64,000 bases of DNA from Arcanobacterium wilhelmae (lineage in GTDB: Bacteria; Actinomycetota; Actinomycetes; Actinomycetales; Actinomycetaceae). The stretch lies in NCBI RefSeq assembly GCF_029632765.1, contig NZ_CP121247.1, positions 62,001 through 126,000 of the forward strand, given 5' to 3'. This document shows positions 46,547 to 55,100 of this stretch, piece by piece. Numbering within the stretch: position 1 is the first letter of the stretch; every line of letters starts with the position of its first letter. Both the position numbers and the translations under genes were made by a program. The notes beneath the pieces were generated by a model. It was not told where the DNA came from. It saw only the letters and a program-made list of their open reading frames with translations, and did not search any database.

Positions 46547-47011
46547 TTACTTCTTATCCGCCGGCTTCGATTCAGCCGGAGCGGCGCTCTTCTGGCCCGG
46601 CTTCGCCGATTCCTTCGACGCCGGCGCGCCCGACTTCTCAGCCGGCTTCGCGCTCGGATCAGCCTTCTTCGCGGGCGCGAACTTCGTAAAGCAATCCTGC
46701 GCCGCCTTCATCATCACCTTCATGTCCTCGGGTGTGTTCGGCACATTGCCTTTGGTTTTCGTGAGGGTTTTGAGCGTTTCCGCCGAGACTTTGTCGTACG
46801 CCTGATCCATCACGCACTGCGCAAGTTCACGTGCCTTGCCCTGGCCGATCGCCGCCTCGATCTTTTTCACCTGATCCTTGGAGGCCACCATCGCATCCAC
46901 GACCTTATCCTTCGCAGGCTTCCCGTCCGCGCCCGTGCTCGAACCACACGCGGCCAGCGAGAACGCCAACATGGTAGCGGCACCAGCCGCAATCAGCTTC
47001 GACATTGCCAT
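46547..47011 (-). CDS. Small secreted lipoprotein of unknown function
   Basis: A 154-aa protein with a lipoprotein signal (LIAAGAATMLAFSLAAC, Cys ~22), a ~90-residue helical body (two Cys: LAQCVMDQAY and AAQDCFTKF, possibly a disulfide) and a Lys/Ala/Pro/Ser repeat tail that probably spans cell wall. GGAGG precedes the start. Family not recognised. Confidence 0.75.
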   Translation of the reverse strand: MAMSKLIAAGAATMLAFSLAACGSSTGADGKPAKDKVVDAMVASKDQVKKIEAAIGQGKARELAQCVMDQAYDKVSAETLKTLTKTKGNVPNTPEDMKVMMKAAQDCFTKFAPAKKADPSAKPAEKSGAPASKESAKPGQKSAAPAESKPADKK

Positions 47012-47138
47012 TAAAATTCCTCCGGTGAGTTGGAAACCGTTCTAAATAAATGGTGGCACAGTGGCGCACGCCCGAGCGAATCATCGCCAGGTGGTGCCGC
47101 CCACGCCCGCTCGCGTCGAGAGCGGGTGGTACCTAGCC

Positions 47139-47173
47139 TGTGCGTAACTCTGTCAGTTCGCGTGGGCGTTGCG
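47139..47173. repeat. Palindromic intergenic element, copy D, left half
   Basis: Outer arm GTGCGTAACTCTGTCAGTT and left side of the central stem (GGGCGTTGCG) stop abruptly where the IS30 element starts. The other half resumes at 48631. Confidence 0.8.
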
Positions 47174-48630
47174 GCGGGTTCAGGCGGTCAATGCATCATT
47201 TAGTTGTTGGGCTAGTGTCTCATGTGGGGTGGCGCCTTTGAGGACGACGCGGGCGCGGTTGTTGAGTTCGTCTTGGGCTTCTTGGACTTGGGCATCGGTG
47301 ATGGTGGCGAAGTTCGTTCCTTTGGGGAAGTACTCGCGGATGTCACGGTTGAGTCGCTCGTTCGAGGGCCGCTGCCAGGGAGAGTGGGGGTCAGCGAAAA
47401 ACACTTTCACTCCCGTCGCGATCGTGAAGGACTGGGTTTGAGCCATTTCCGAGCCCTGGTCCCACGTGATCGTTTCAAACTTCCCGGGTAAAGACTTCAC
47501 CATCGTGACCAACTCATCGACCACAGTCTTCGAGTCACGTCCCGCTCCGAGCCGGTGCATCAACACAAACCGTGAACGCCGCTCAACGAGCGTGATCAAC
47601 GCTGTCCCATGCCCATCCTTACCACCACCAACAACCAGATCGCCTTCCCAATGCCCAGGAACAGCCCGATCACTGGCCTGGGGAGGGCGCATCGAGATCT
47701 GGGCACCTTCGACCCATGTTTTCCTCCCACGCCCCGGAAGCCCTGCAAGACGCGACCGAGGAATACGATTCTTCCGTCCCGAACGCAACGCTTTTTCACG
47801 TTTCAGTTCCTGCGCGAGTGAACCTACCCCTTGAACATATAAGGCTTGATAAATCGCTTCGACACTCACGTGCATCTCCCTATCATCTGGATACAAGTGT
47901 CGTAACCGTACCGCGACTTGCTGGGGTGAATACCGTTGATTGAGCAACCCCACCACAACCTCCCGAAGACGCGTGTTGGCCTGGAGTTTCAATGGTTTAG
48001 GACGTGCCCTACGCTCGAATGCTTTGCGTGAAGCCACACCCGCATCATAGGACCCATCCACGCGTTGGGAACGGTTAATCTCACGCGTGATCGTTGACGG
48101 GGAGCGTTTGAGGCGGATCGCGATCTGCCGGCCAGAGTATCCTTGGTCTAACAGCAACGCGATCGCGACACGTTCTTTACTCGTGATACGACGCCCGCGC
48201 CCAACGTTGCCGCTACCAACCTGGTCCACACTTGCAAGATGACGAGTCCCGCCACGGCGGCCTCGTCGTAACGCATTTTCCATGTCGCCTAACGCTACCC
48301 TGCATTGACGGACCCATTCACGGCAATACCCAAGCTCATGCGCAATATCAGTATTCGTCCATCCCTGGCCAATCAACTCGACCGCACGTTGACGATCACG
48401 CCCACGAACCTAGGCAAGAGACCCATGCGGGCCCGTCGCGAGGACTAGACCCGCCTCACGACACCACCTGCGGATCGTTTCCCGTGACATTCCCAACCGG
48501 CGAGAAAGACTCGACGCGCTCTCCCCACCCCGAATACACTCCAACACCACAGGCTTCACACAAAGCCACTTCCCGGCCATACCAACACACCCCAATCAGA
48601 TAGTGCATTGACCCCAAGAACCTACCTGCT
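47174..48630. mobile_element. IS30-family insertion sequence
   Basis: A ~1.45-kb element. Imperfect terminal inverted repeats share GGTTC-n-GGTCAATGCA (47177-47201 against 48622-48598, about 19 of 25 positions). It interrupts a palindromic element exactly in its central stem. End positions are accurate to a few bases; the target duplication could not be fixed. Confidence 0.85.
47180..48580 (-). pseudogene. IS30-family transposase interrupted by one amber codon
   Basis: The N-terminal part (MAGKWLCVKPVVLECIRGG, then helix-turn-helix LSRRLGMSRETIRRW) ends at TAG 48412-48410. The same frame continues as RGRDRQRAVELIGQGWTNTD and on through DDE domain pieces GHWEGDLVVG, ITWDQGSEM and PSNERLNRDIREYFPKG to 47180. 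Only the single stop separates the parts. Either inactivated or expressed from the internal start at 48376 without its first HTH. Confidence 0.87.
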
Positions 48631-48671
48631 ATATACGCAACGCCCAGCCCGATTGATTGAGTTGTGCACAC
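48631..48671. repeat. Palindromic intergenic element, copy D, right half
   Basis: ATATACGCAACGCCCAGCC continues into GATTGATTGAGTTGTGCACAC. Joined to 47139-47173, it restores the full palindromic element that the IS30 element split. Confidence 0.85.
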
Positions 48672-48690
48672 AACCCCTGTGCAATCGCGC

Positions 48691-48810
48691 ACCAACGCGA
48701 CCCGCGCCAACACGACCCGAGCCAACACGCCCCGAGCCAACACGCCCCGAGCCAACGCGACCCGAGCCAACACGCCCCGAGCCAACACGCCCCGAGCCAA
48801 CACGCCCCGC
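48691..48810. repeat. 15-bp minisatellite, eight units
   Basis: Eight contiguous 15-bp units of the type GCCAACACGCCCCGA (some GCCAACGCGACCCGA). The array ends three bases before the stop of the leftward gene. The length is a multiple of three, so the ORF crossing it on the plus strand is an artefact. A likely variable-number locus. Confidence 0.9.
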
Positions 48811-48812
48811 GC

Positions 48813-49283
48813 CTAAAACTTGGGCAGCGCCTCGGCGTCGGCCTTCGTGAGCTGAATGCCGGGCATGTTCATCCAGCTTTTCTTGCCGGTCAGTGGCCGA
48901 TCCACGAGCACAAGGAACCGCCCGCCGAATTGCTCGCCGAGCGCCGGAAGCTCCACGGTCCGCTCGTTAGGCAGCACCCCGGCGTCGACCCGCACGATCG
49001 GCAGCCCACAAATCCACTTTCCGTCACGGCTGAGGGCCACGAAGTTCGGCTCGGTCTTGCGCTTGCGTTTGTCGTCCTTCGACGTCGGCGCGCTCACCGA
49101 CACTGATGCCACGAGTTTGCCCAGGTCCTTGGGGAGTTTCGTGCGCGCGAGTGCGCCGCGAATCTGGGTGTCACCTCGTGAAAGGTCGCTGGCTTGTGCA
49201 ACGCGCAGCCGCCTGAGAAACGAGTTCGGCAGCATCGCGTCGATGACCGCGCCGACAATCTCAATAAGCGCCTCGTAGATCAT
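48813..49283 (-). CDS. Hypothetical protein coupled to YbjQ-like gene
   Basis: A 156-aa protein: hydrophobic N terminus ([18 protein letters not shown]), then [17 protein letters not shown], a basic linker [11 protein letters not shown], and a compact C-terminal part ending [14 protein letters not shown]. No family recognised. It overlaps the ybjQ stop (ATGA). A frameshifted relative appears at 49866-50214. Confidence 0.72.
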   Translation of the reverse strand: MIYEALIEIVGAVIDAMLPNSFLRRLRVAQASDLSRGDTQIRGALARTKLPKDLGKLVASVSVSAPTSKDDKRKRKTEPNFVALSRDGKWICGLPIVRVDAGVLPNERTVELPALGEQFGGRFLVLVDRPLTGKKSWMNMPGIQLTKADAEALPKF

Positions 49284-49600
49284 GCAACCACCACCGCGGT
49301 CCCGGAGGCCGTCACCATAATCATCGAGCCGTTCGCGCCGAGTGTTTCGTAGTCGATATCCACGCCGACCACCGCGTTCGCTCCGAGCGCCTGCGCCCGC
49401 TGCTCCATCTCGGCCAGCGCCTCCTCGCGCGCCCGCAGCAGCTCACCCTCATACGAGTTGGAGCGCCCGCCGAAAAAGTTCGTCAACCCGGCCGCGAAAT
49501 CCTTGATCGCGTCCACGCCCTGAATAACCTCGCCAAACACAATCCCGCGATACTCGCGGATCGTGTGGCCTTCAAAAGTGGGAGTAGTAACGGAGATCAT
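49280..49600 (-). CDS. YbjQ/UPF0145 family protein
   Basis: A 106-aa heavy-metal-binding-like YbjQ protein: [18 protein letters not shown], the central [16 protein letters not shown] and [13 protein letters not shown]. Oligomeric in known structures; function unclear. AAAGGATC precedes the ATG. First gene of a two-gene unit. Confidence 0.9.
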   Translation of the reverse strand: MISVTTPTFEGHTIREYRGIVFGEVIQGVDAIKDFAAGLTNFFGGRSNSYEGELLRAREEALAEMEQRAQALGANAVVGVDIDYETLGANGSMIMVTASGTAVVVA

Positions 49601-49751
49601 CGGTGATCCTTTCGGTTCGTTTCCCGACGCCGGTGCGTGGCGTGCGTGCCGGCCCGGCCTGTTGCGGCAAGTCTACCGGCGCGGCGCCCGGCCCGTGTTG
49701 GCCCACGGGCGGACTTTGCGCTCCTGTCGGCCAGGCCGCGACCGCGGGGTG

Positions 49752-49827
49752 CGTGCGTAGCTCTGTCAGTTTGGCGAGGCGTTGCTCTATGCGCAACGCC
49801 TCGCGCGATTGATTGAGTTGTGCACGT
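49752..49827. repeat. Palindromic intergenic element, copy E
   Basis: GCGTGCGTAGCTCTGTCAG, central stem GAGGCGTTGC-n-GCAACGCCTC, and GATTGATTGAGTTGTGCAC. One arm is of the CTCTGTCAG type and the other of the TTGATTGAG type, as in copies C, D and G. It lies in the 265-bp gap between ybjQ and the frameshifted gene. Confidence 0.88.
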
Positions 49828-49865
49828 GCTTGTTGCGCACGGGCTTGCTGCGGCTAGGTACTTGC

Positions 49866-50214
49866 TCAAATTTTGGGGACGCGCGCCAGATCGGCTTTGG
49901 CTAGCTGCCCGCCGCTTGGGTTCGCTGCGCCAGCAGCGTGTGCTGCGCCAGCAGCGTGTGTTGCGCCACCGACGTCGGGCAGAGCTGTTGCCGGGAAGTT
50001 CGCGAAGGCGAGCTGGCCGCGGATGTGTGGGTCGACGTAGCGGTAGTTGTGCCGGCGAGCCACGCGCAGCGCTCTCCCGGGCGCGGTGCGCGGGGTTTTC
50101 TTGGGGGGCGGGTAGGCGATTCCAACTGTCAGGTACGTAACCCCAGTAAAAGATTGCATCGAGAATCGCGTCAATGATTTTGCCCAATATGCTCCTGGTG
50201 AGTAGTGCTGTCAC
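49866..50214 (-). pseudogene. Frameshifted paralogue of the 48813 gene
   Basis: One frame gives an N terminus (TRSILGKIIDAILDAIFYW) like that of the 48813 protein. A second frame, from about 50150, gives HIRGQLAFANFP and the end GGQLAKADLARVPKI, which parallel [12 protein letters not shown] and [16 protein letters not shown] tandem 18-bp repeat (49928-49963) encodes AAGAAH-type linker. The simplest reading is one gene broken by a frameshift near 50130-50150; two separate small genes remain possible. Confidence 0.45.
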
Positions 50215-50311
50215 CAGCCTACCGACGAAGTGCTATGCGTGCGTAACTTGGGTCAGCTGTTACGAGTTTGACAGGGGATTGATGTCAAAGTTATGAAAAA
50301 TGTGCAATTCG

Positions 50312-50340
50312 TGTGAGATTACCGGGGTCGTAATCTCACA
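50312..50340. promoter_or_regulatory. Palindromic operator-like site upstream of Schlafen gene 2
   Basis: TGTGAGATTAC and GTAATCTCACA are exact complements 7 bp apart, with a further TTGTGAG just after. A TAGAAT -10-like hexamer lies between this and the start. Position suggests autoregulation, as with the iterons of paralogue 1, but the sequence is unrelated to those. Confidence 0.65.
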
Positions 50341-50415
50341 TTGTGAGTTGAAAAGCCGTTTATTTGTTAGAATAGAGATAGCCGAAATTAATAATCCGTG
50401 TTTTTGGAGGCCGAA

Positions 50416-52131
50416 ATGCTCACTGGTTTCACAAAAGAAAAGTATGTCAAGCAGATCGAATTCATCCTCAGTTCCGCGGAGGGTGGGCGGATTACAGCCA
50501 CCAAAGAAACGCAAAGGATTGATTTCAAAGAGGAAGCAGGGAGACGTCATCGCGGCGAGATCGAACCGGGGCAACCGCGAAACTCCGAGGCGGCAACGAA
50601 AATAGCGGACGAAGTTGCCTGTATGGCAAACACCCCCGGTGGTGGAGTCTTAATCCTCGGTGTAGAAGATGGGACCGGAGTTGTTATCGGTACGGAACTT
50701 GAAATTGATTGGCTCCGTCAGAAGATCTATGACGCTGTCGACGTTGCCCCTGATATTGAGGAAAGGGAAGTCTGTGGAATCCGTGTGTTAGTCATTTATG
50801 TTCCGCAGGCACCAGAGCCAGTTGAGGATACGAGTGCGCGGCTCCGATGGCGAGTTGGCGATAGGTGTGCGCCGGTCGACCGTGTTCAATGGTGGCAATA
50901 TCGCCGTGATCAGATGGGCGAGGATGTGATGGCATCGGATTCGGGCATGCCGTTTCATGAGGCGCGCGAATCGGCACTTGCATACGTGCGTCGGATCAAT
51001 CCAGAGTTCAACGAGGATACGAACGAAGAGCTTCTCCTCAAAATTGGGGCGACAAATTCGTCGGGTTCTCTCACGGAAGCGGGAAAGCTCCTATTTTCGG
51101 CATCAAGTTCACTGATCGAGTTAACGGTTTTTGACGCGCCGGGTGGGCATGTCCTTAGCCGAGTGGAGGGGCTGCCGGGTACGTCTTTATTGGAACAAAT
51201 CAGCCAGATTGAAGACGCCCTCGCGGTTATTAACAGAAATACGACTCTCGAGGTGGGCCTAGCGCATCGCGAACTTCAAGAAATTCCGCAAGTTGCGGTG
51301 CGTGAGGCTCTTTTAAATGCCGTCATTCATCGTGACTGGAATCGAAGCGAACCGATTGTTGTTCGTTGGGTAACTGTCGATTCGGCGCTTTCAGTGCGTA
51401 GCCCTGGTGGTTTCCCCGGGGCGATTACTGCACATAACCTCTTGTCGAATAGAGCTGCTCGTTATCCGGCTCTCGCAGATCTCTTTCGGGCGATCGGATT
51501 GGTTGATAAGCAGGGTGTGGGAGTAGATCGCATGTATCAGTCGATGATTGCTCTTGGTCATCGTCCTCCAAATATTGACGAGGTTGCGGGTCCATTCGTT
51601 GAGACTGATCTGACGGGTGGGCGTCCGGTAGTTCCGATTATTGAGCTGATGAATAGCATCTATCCGGAGCCGCGCCAGCGAGATTTTCGGATTGCGATCA
51701 TTTTGTATTCTCTGTTTGAAAAGCCATTTCTTACGGAGAGTGACGTTGCGTTAGCTCTCCAAAGCAATCTGGAATCGGCACGTGTTGCAATCGAAGCGAG
51801 CAGGCAAACACTGGCGGGAGGAAAGCCGATTATTTCCAGACATGGCGATGTGTGGGTGATGAGCGATATTGTGAGAAACTTTCTCAAACGAGTGTCCGAT
51901 ACTGTGTTTGATTACGGCTGGTACCTATCCACAGATACGAGGATGTTAAGGAAAGTTGCGCTTGCCTGGTTGTCACAGGTGGGGCCAATGGCAACTTCTG
52001 ATCTGATGTTGCTTGCGGGAGTTTCTCGTGGAACTGCGAAGAAAGGGCTCGATGAGTTGGTTCAGGAAGGCGAAGCGGTTGCAGTAGGAAGCGGTCGTTC
52101 CAGTAGGTATGAATTGGCGCAAATGGCATGA
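50416..52131 (+). CDS. Schlafen AlbA_2 / HATPase_c-type putative transcriptional regulator (paralogue 2)
   Basis: A 571-aa protein with the AlbA_2 core (EVACMANTPGGGVLILGVED), the ATP-binding part REALLNAVIHRDWNRSE, SPGGFPGAI and KQGVGVDRMYQ, and a C-terminal winged-helix region (LAWLSQVGPMATSDLMLLAG). Same architecture as the 37973 gene but diverged. ATG at 50416 with GGAGG. AT-richer than the flanking hrpA, which fits an accessory origin. Confidence 0.85.
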   Translation: MLTGFTKEKYVKQIEFILSSAEGGRITATKETQRIDFKEEAGRRHRGEIEPGQPRNSEAATKIADEVACMANTPGGGVLILGVEDGTGVVIGTELEIDWLRQKIYDAVDVAPDIEEREVCGIRVLVIYVPQAPEPVEDTSARLRWRVGDRCAPVDRVQWWQYRRDQMGEDVMASDSGMPFHEARESALAYVRRINPEFNEDTNEELLLKIGATNSSGSLTEAGKLLFSASSSLIELTVFDAPGGHVLSRVEGLPGTSLLEQISQIEDALAVINRNTTLEVGLAHRELQEIPQVAVREALLNAVIHRDWNRSEPIVVRWVTVDSALSVRSPGGFPGAITAHNLLSNRAARYPALADLFRAIGLVDKQGVGVDRMYQSMIALGHRPPNIDEVAGPFVETDLTGGRPVVPIIELMNSIYPEPRQRDFRIAIILYSLFEKPFLTESDVALALQSNLESARVAIEASRQTLAGGKPIISRHGDVWVMSDIVRNFLKRVSDTVFDYGWYLSTDTRMLRKVALAWLSQVGPMATSDLMLLAGVSRGTAKKGLDELVQEGEAVAVGSGRSSRYELAQMA

Positions 52132-52192
52132 CGTTGACAGGCTGGAAAGCGGTGCCCGACGTCGGAAGCGGTGCCCGACGCCCGGGCAGCGG

Positions 52193-55100
52193 CTACCCGC
52201 GCAGAACCTTTTCGATACGCTGCACTGAGACTTTCCCTTGTGTTCCGAGCTGCTGCGCGAAGAGCGACACGCGTAGCTCTTCGATCATCCATTTGGCCTG
52301 TTTGAGCTGGCCGGCACGCTCGGCGTTCCAGGGTTCGCGGGCGAATTCTTCGCACTCGCGCTCGTACTTGTCGGTGACGGTTTGCACCTGCCAGGCCAGC
52401 GCATCGTCGGCGGCCGGATTGGCTGCCGCCTTCTCGATGCGGTGCACTGCAGCGGCCAAATACCGCGGGTATTGCGCGAGCTGCACGTCCGGAGTTGCCG
52501 AAATGAACCCGTTGTAGACGAGCCCTTCGACCTGCATTTTCACGTCGGAGACGGTGGCAAGGAGCGCCACCGAGGTGCTCACTCGCACGGCGCTTTCGAC
52601 GTCGCCCCATGCGCTGAACACCCGCACGCAGATGCGGACGATCCGGTAGATTTCGTCCTCGACGCGCGCTCTCACCCATTCGCGCAGCTGCTCGTATACC
52701 TCGCGTTCGCGCAGGCGGCCGAGTTTGTTTTTGGTTTCTTTGGCCCATTTTTCGGCGAGGTTGCGGGTGGCGGCGAGTTGGAGGTCGGCAACGAGCGCCG
52801 ACGTCGATGGGTAGGGGGTGGCCGACATGGCGAGCGCTTCGTCGCCGGTCCAGCGGGAGGTGACGCGCCCCTCGGGTAGCGCGACTTCGCTCGCGACGAG
52901 GCGGATCACGCCGAGGCGATGGTCGCGGACTTGCTCGGCGGGCTCGGCGAGCACACGCAGTTCAACGGTGACGCCGTCGAGGCCGGCGAGCGATTGCGCG
53001 CCCGATGTTGCGGTTTCCCCGGCCTGAGTGATGACGCCGGCTTTCCCGGGCACCTCAACGAGCGCGGGATACCCGCGCACAACCATCCCATGCGGCCCAG
53101 TCGTCTCAATTACCTCAGGAATCACGCCCTGCGCGACCGGAGGCCACCCACCGAGAGGCTGCTCGGCTCCGGTGATCGTTGGCGCGTTGGCGGAACCCGC
53201 AGCCTCCGGCCCAAGCAGCGCGGCCTTCGCTTCCTCCAAGGCCTGCGCCACCGCGCTTTTGACGACGTTTTCTACTGCCCCTTGGGTCTGCGGCGCCAGC
53301 ACTTTTTGCAGGTGCGTGATCGAGGTGGATTGGTCGAGGACTGCGCCGCGTTCGGAGCGCACGCGGAACGTTACTTCCAAGTGCGCCGGTAACGTCACGG
53401 CGTCCCAGTCGGCGTCGGTGACGTCGACGCGGCGCAGCTGGTAGACGGCGTCGGTGAACGCTTTGCGGAAGCTGGGCGCGCCGGGCTGCCCGTGTGCGAC
53501 GGCGTCCCAGTCGGGCAGGATGTCGAGGATGTGTTTGGCGACGTCGGGCGCGGGTACGAGCTGGCGGCGCACGGGTTTCGGCAAGGCACGGATCGTGGAG
53601 GTGACGAGTTCGTCGAGCATTCCGGGCACGAGCCAGTCGAAGCCGGCGTCGGTCAGTTGCGGCAGGAGCGTGACGGGCACGTCGATCGTCAACCCGTCGG
53701 AGTGGGAGCCGGGGTTGAACGTGTAGTCGATGGGGAGCGTGATGTCGCCCTGTACCCACTCGGTGGGGAAATTCTCTTCGGAGGCGCTCGATTCTCCGAG
53801 AAGAAATTCCTGCGTGAAGTTGAGCAACTCGGGGTGAGCGTGCCGTTCTTTCTTCCACCACGAGTCGAAGTGGCGTGCGGAGACGATTGATTCTGGGATC
53901 CTCTCGTCGAAGAACGTAAATTGCGCGGTTTCGTCGGCAACCACGCCCACCTGCCGTAGGCGTTCTTCCACTTCACGGGCCTGCGCGAGCTGCTCCTTGT
54001 TGTATTTGACGAACGCGTGGTGGGTGCGCCACTGGTTGTCAACGAGCGCGTGGCGGATGAACAGTTCGCGGGCGAGCTCGCGCGACGTCGGTGTGCCGAC
54101 TTTGCTCAGCAGCACCTTGCGGTCCGCGATCAGCGTGAGCCCGTAGAGCATCACTTTTTCGTGGGCGAGCGCTGCGCCCTGGCGGGTGGACCAGTGCGGC
54201 TCCGTGTACTGCTTTTTGACGAGCGGACCGGCGATGCGTTCGATCCATTCGGGGTCGATTTTCGCCACGGTTCGCGCAAATAGGCGCGAGGTTTCCACGA
54301 GTTCTGCGGCCATCACCCAATCGGGCGTGCGCTTGTGGAGCCCGGAGCCGGGCCAGATCACGAAGTGGGTGCCGCGCGCGCCGAGATAGTCGCGGTGGCG
54401 TTCGGAGTAGGTGCCGATGGAGGAGAGCAGGCCGGTCAGGAGCGAGCGGTGGATCGCATCCGCCGCGGGCGCGTCTTTCGAGCGGCCCACGGTTTTCACG
54501 GCGCGCGCAACGTCCTGGTTGTGCGAGTTGTCGCCATTGTCCTGCTCAGCGCGGATTTGCGCGCGCGACGGCAGTGCGATGGGGTGCACCGTGAGGTGCA
54601 GCTCGCGTGCCAGCTGGGTGAGTTGCTCGACGACGTCGGCCCATTCGCGGAACCGCAGCCAGTGGAGGAACTCCTCGTGGCACATGCGCCGAAATGCCGA
54701 GCCGGAGAGTTCGCGTTGCTGTGTGCGCAGGTAGCGCCACAGGTTCAGGTACGCCAAGAAGTCCGACGTCGGTTCGGTGAAACGCGCGTGGAGCTGGTCG
54801 GCTTGCGCGCGCTGTTCGGCGGGGCGTTCGCGCACGTCCTGCACGCTCATCGCCGCGACGAGCACGAGCACTTCGGAGGTCGCGCCGTTGTCCACAGCCG
54901 CGAGTAGCATGCGCCCGAGGCGCGGGTCGATCGGGAGGCGGGCGAGCGCGCGGCCCGTGTCCGTGAGCGTCGGCACGTGCAGGCCCGGCTCGAGTGCGCC
55001 GATCTCCTCAAGTTGTGCGACGCCGTCGCGAATCGAACGCAGGTCCGGTGGGTCGATGAACGGGAACTTTTGCACTTCGCCGAGCCCCAGGCTCGCCATC

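Noticed and set aside
47174..48630. Composite transposon carrying the accessory region
   Set aside because: Only one IS copy is present in the window, so no second boundary can be proposed.
48608..49106. Two overlapping plus-strand ORFs with repetitive protein
   Set aside because: They are produced by the 15-bp minisatellite and run antisense to a better-supported gene.
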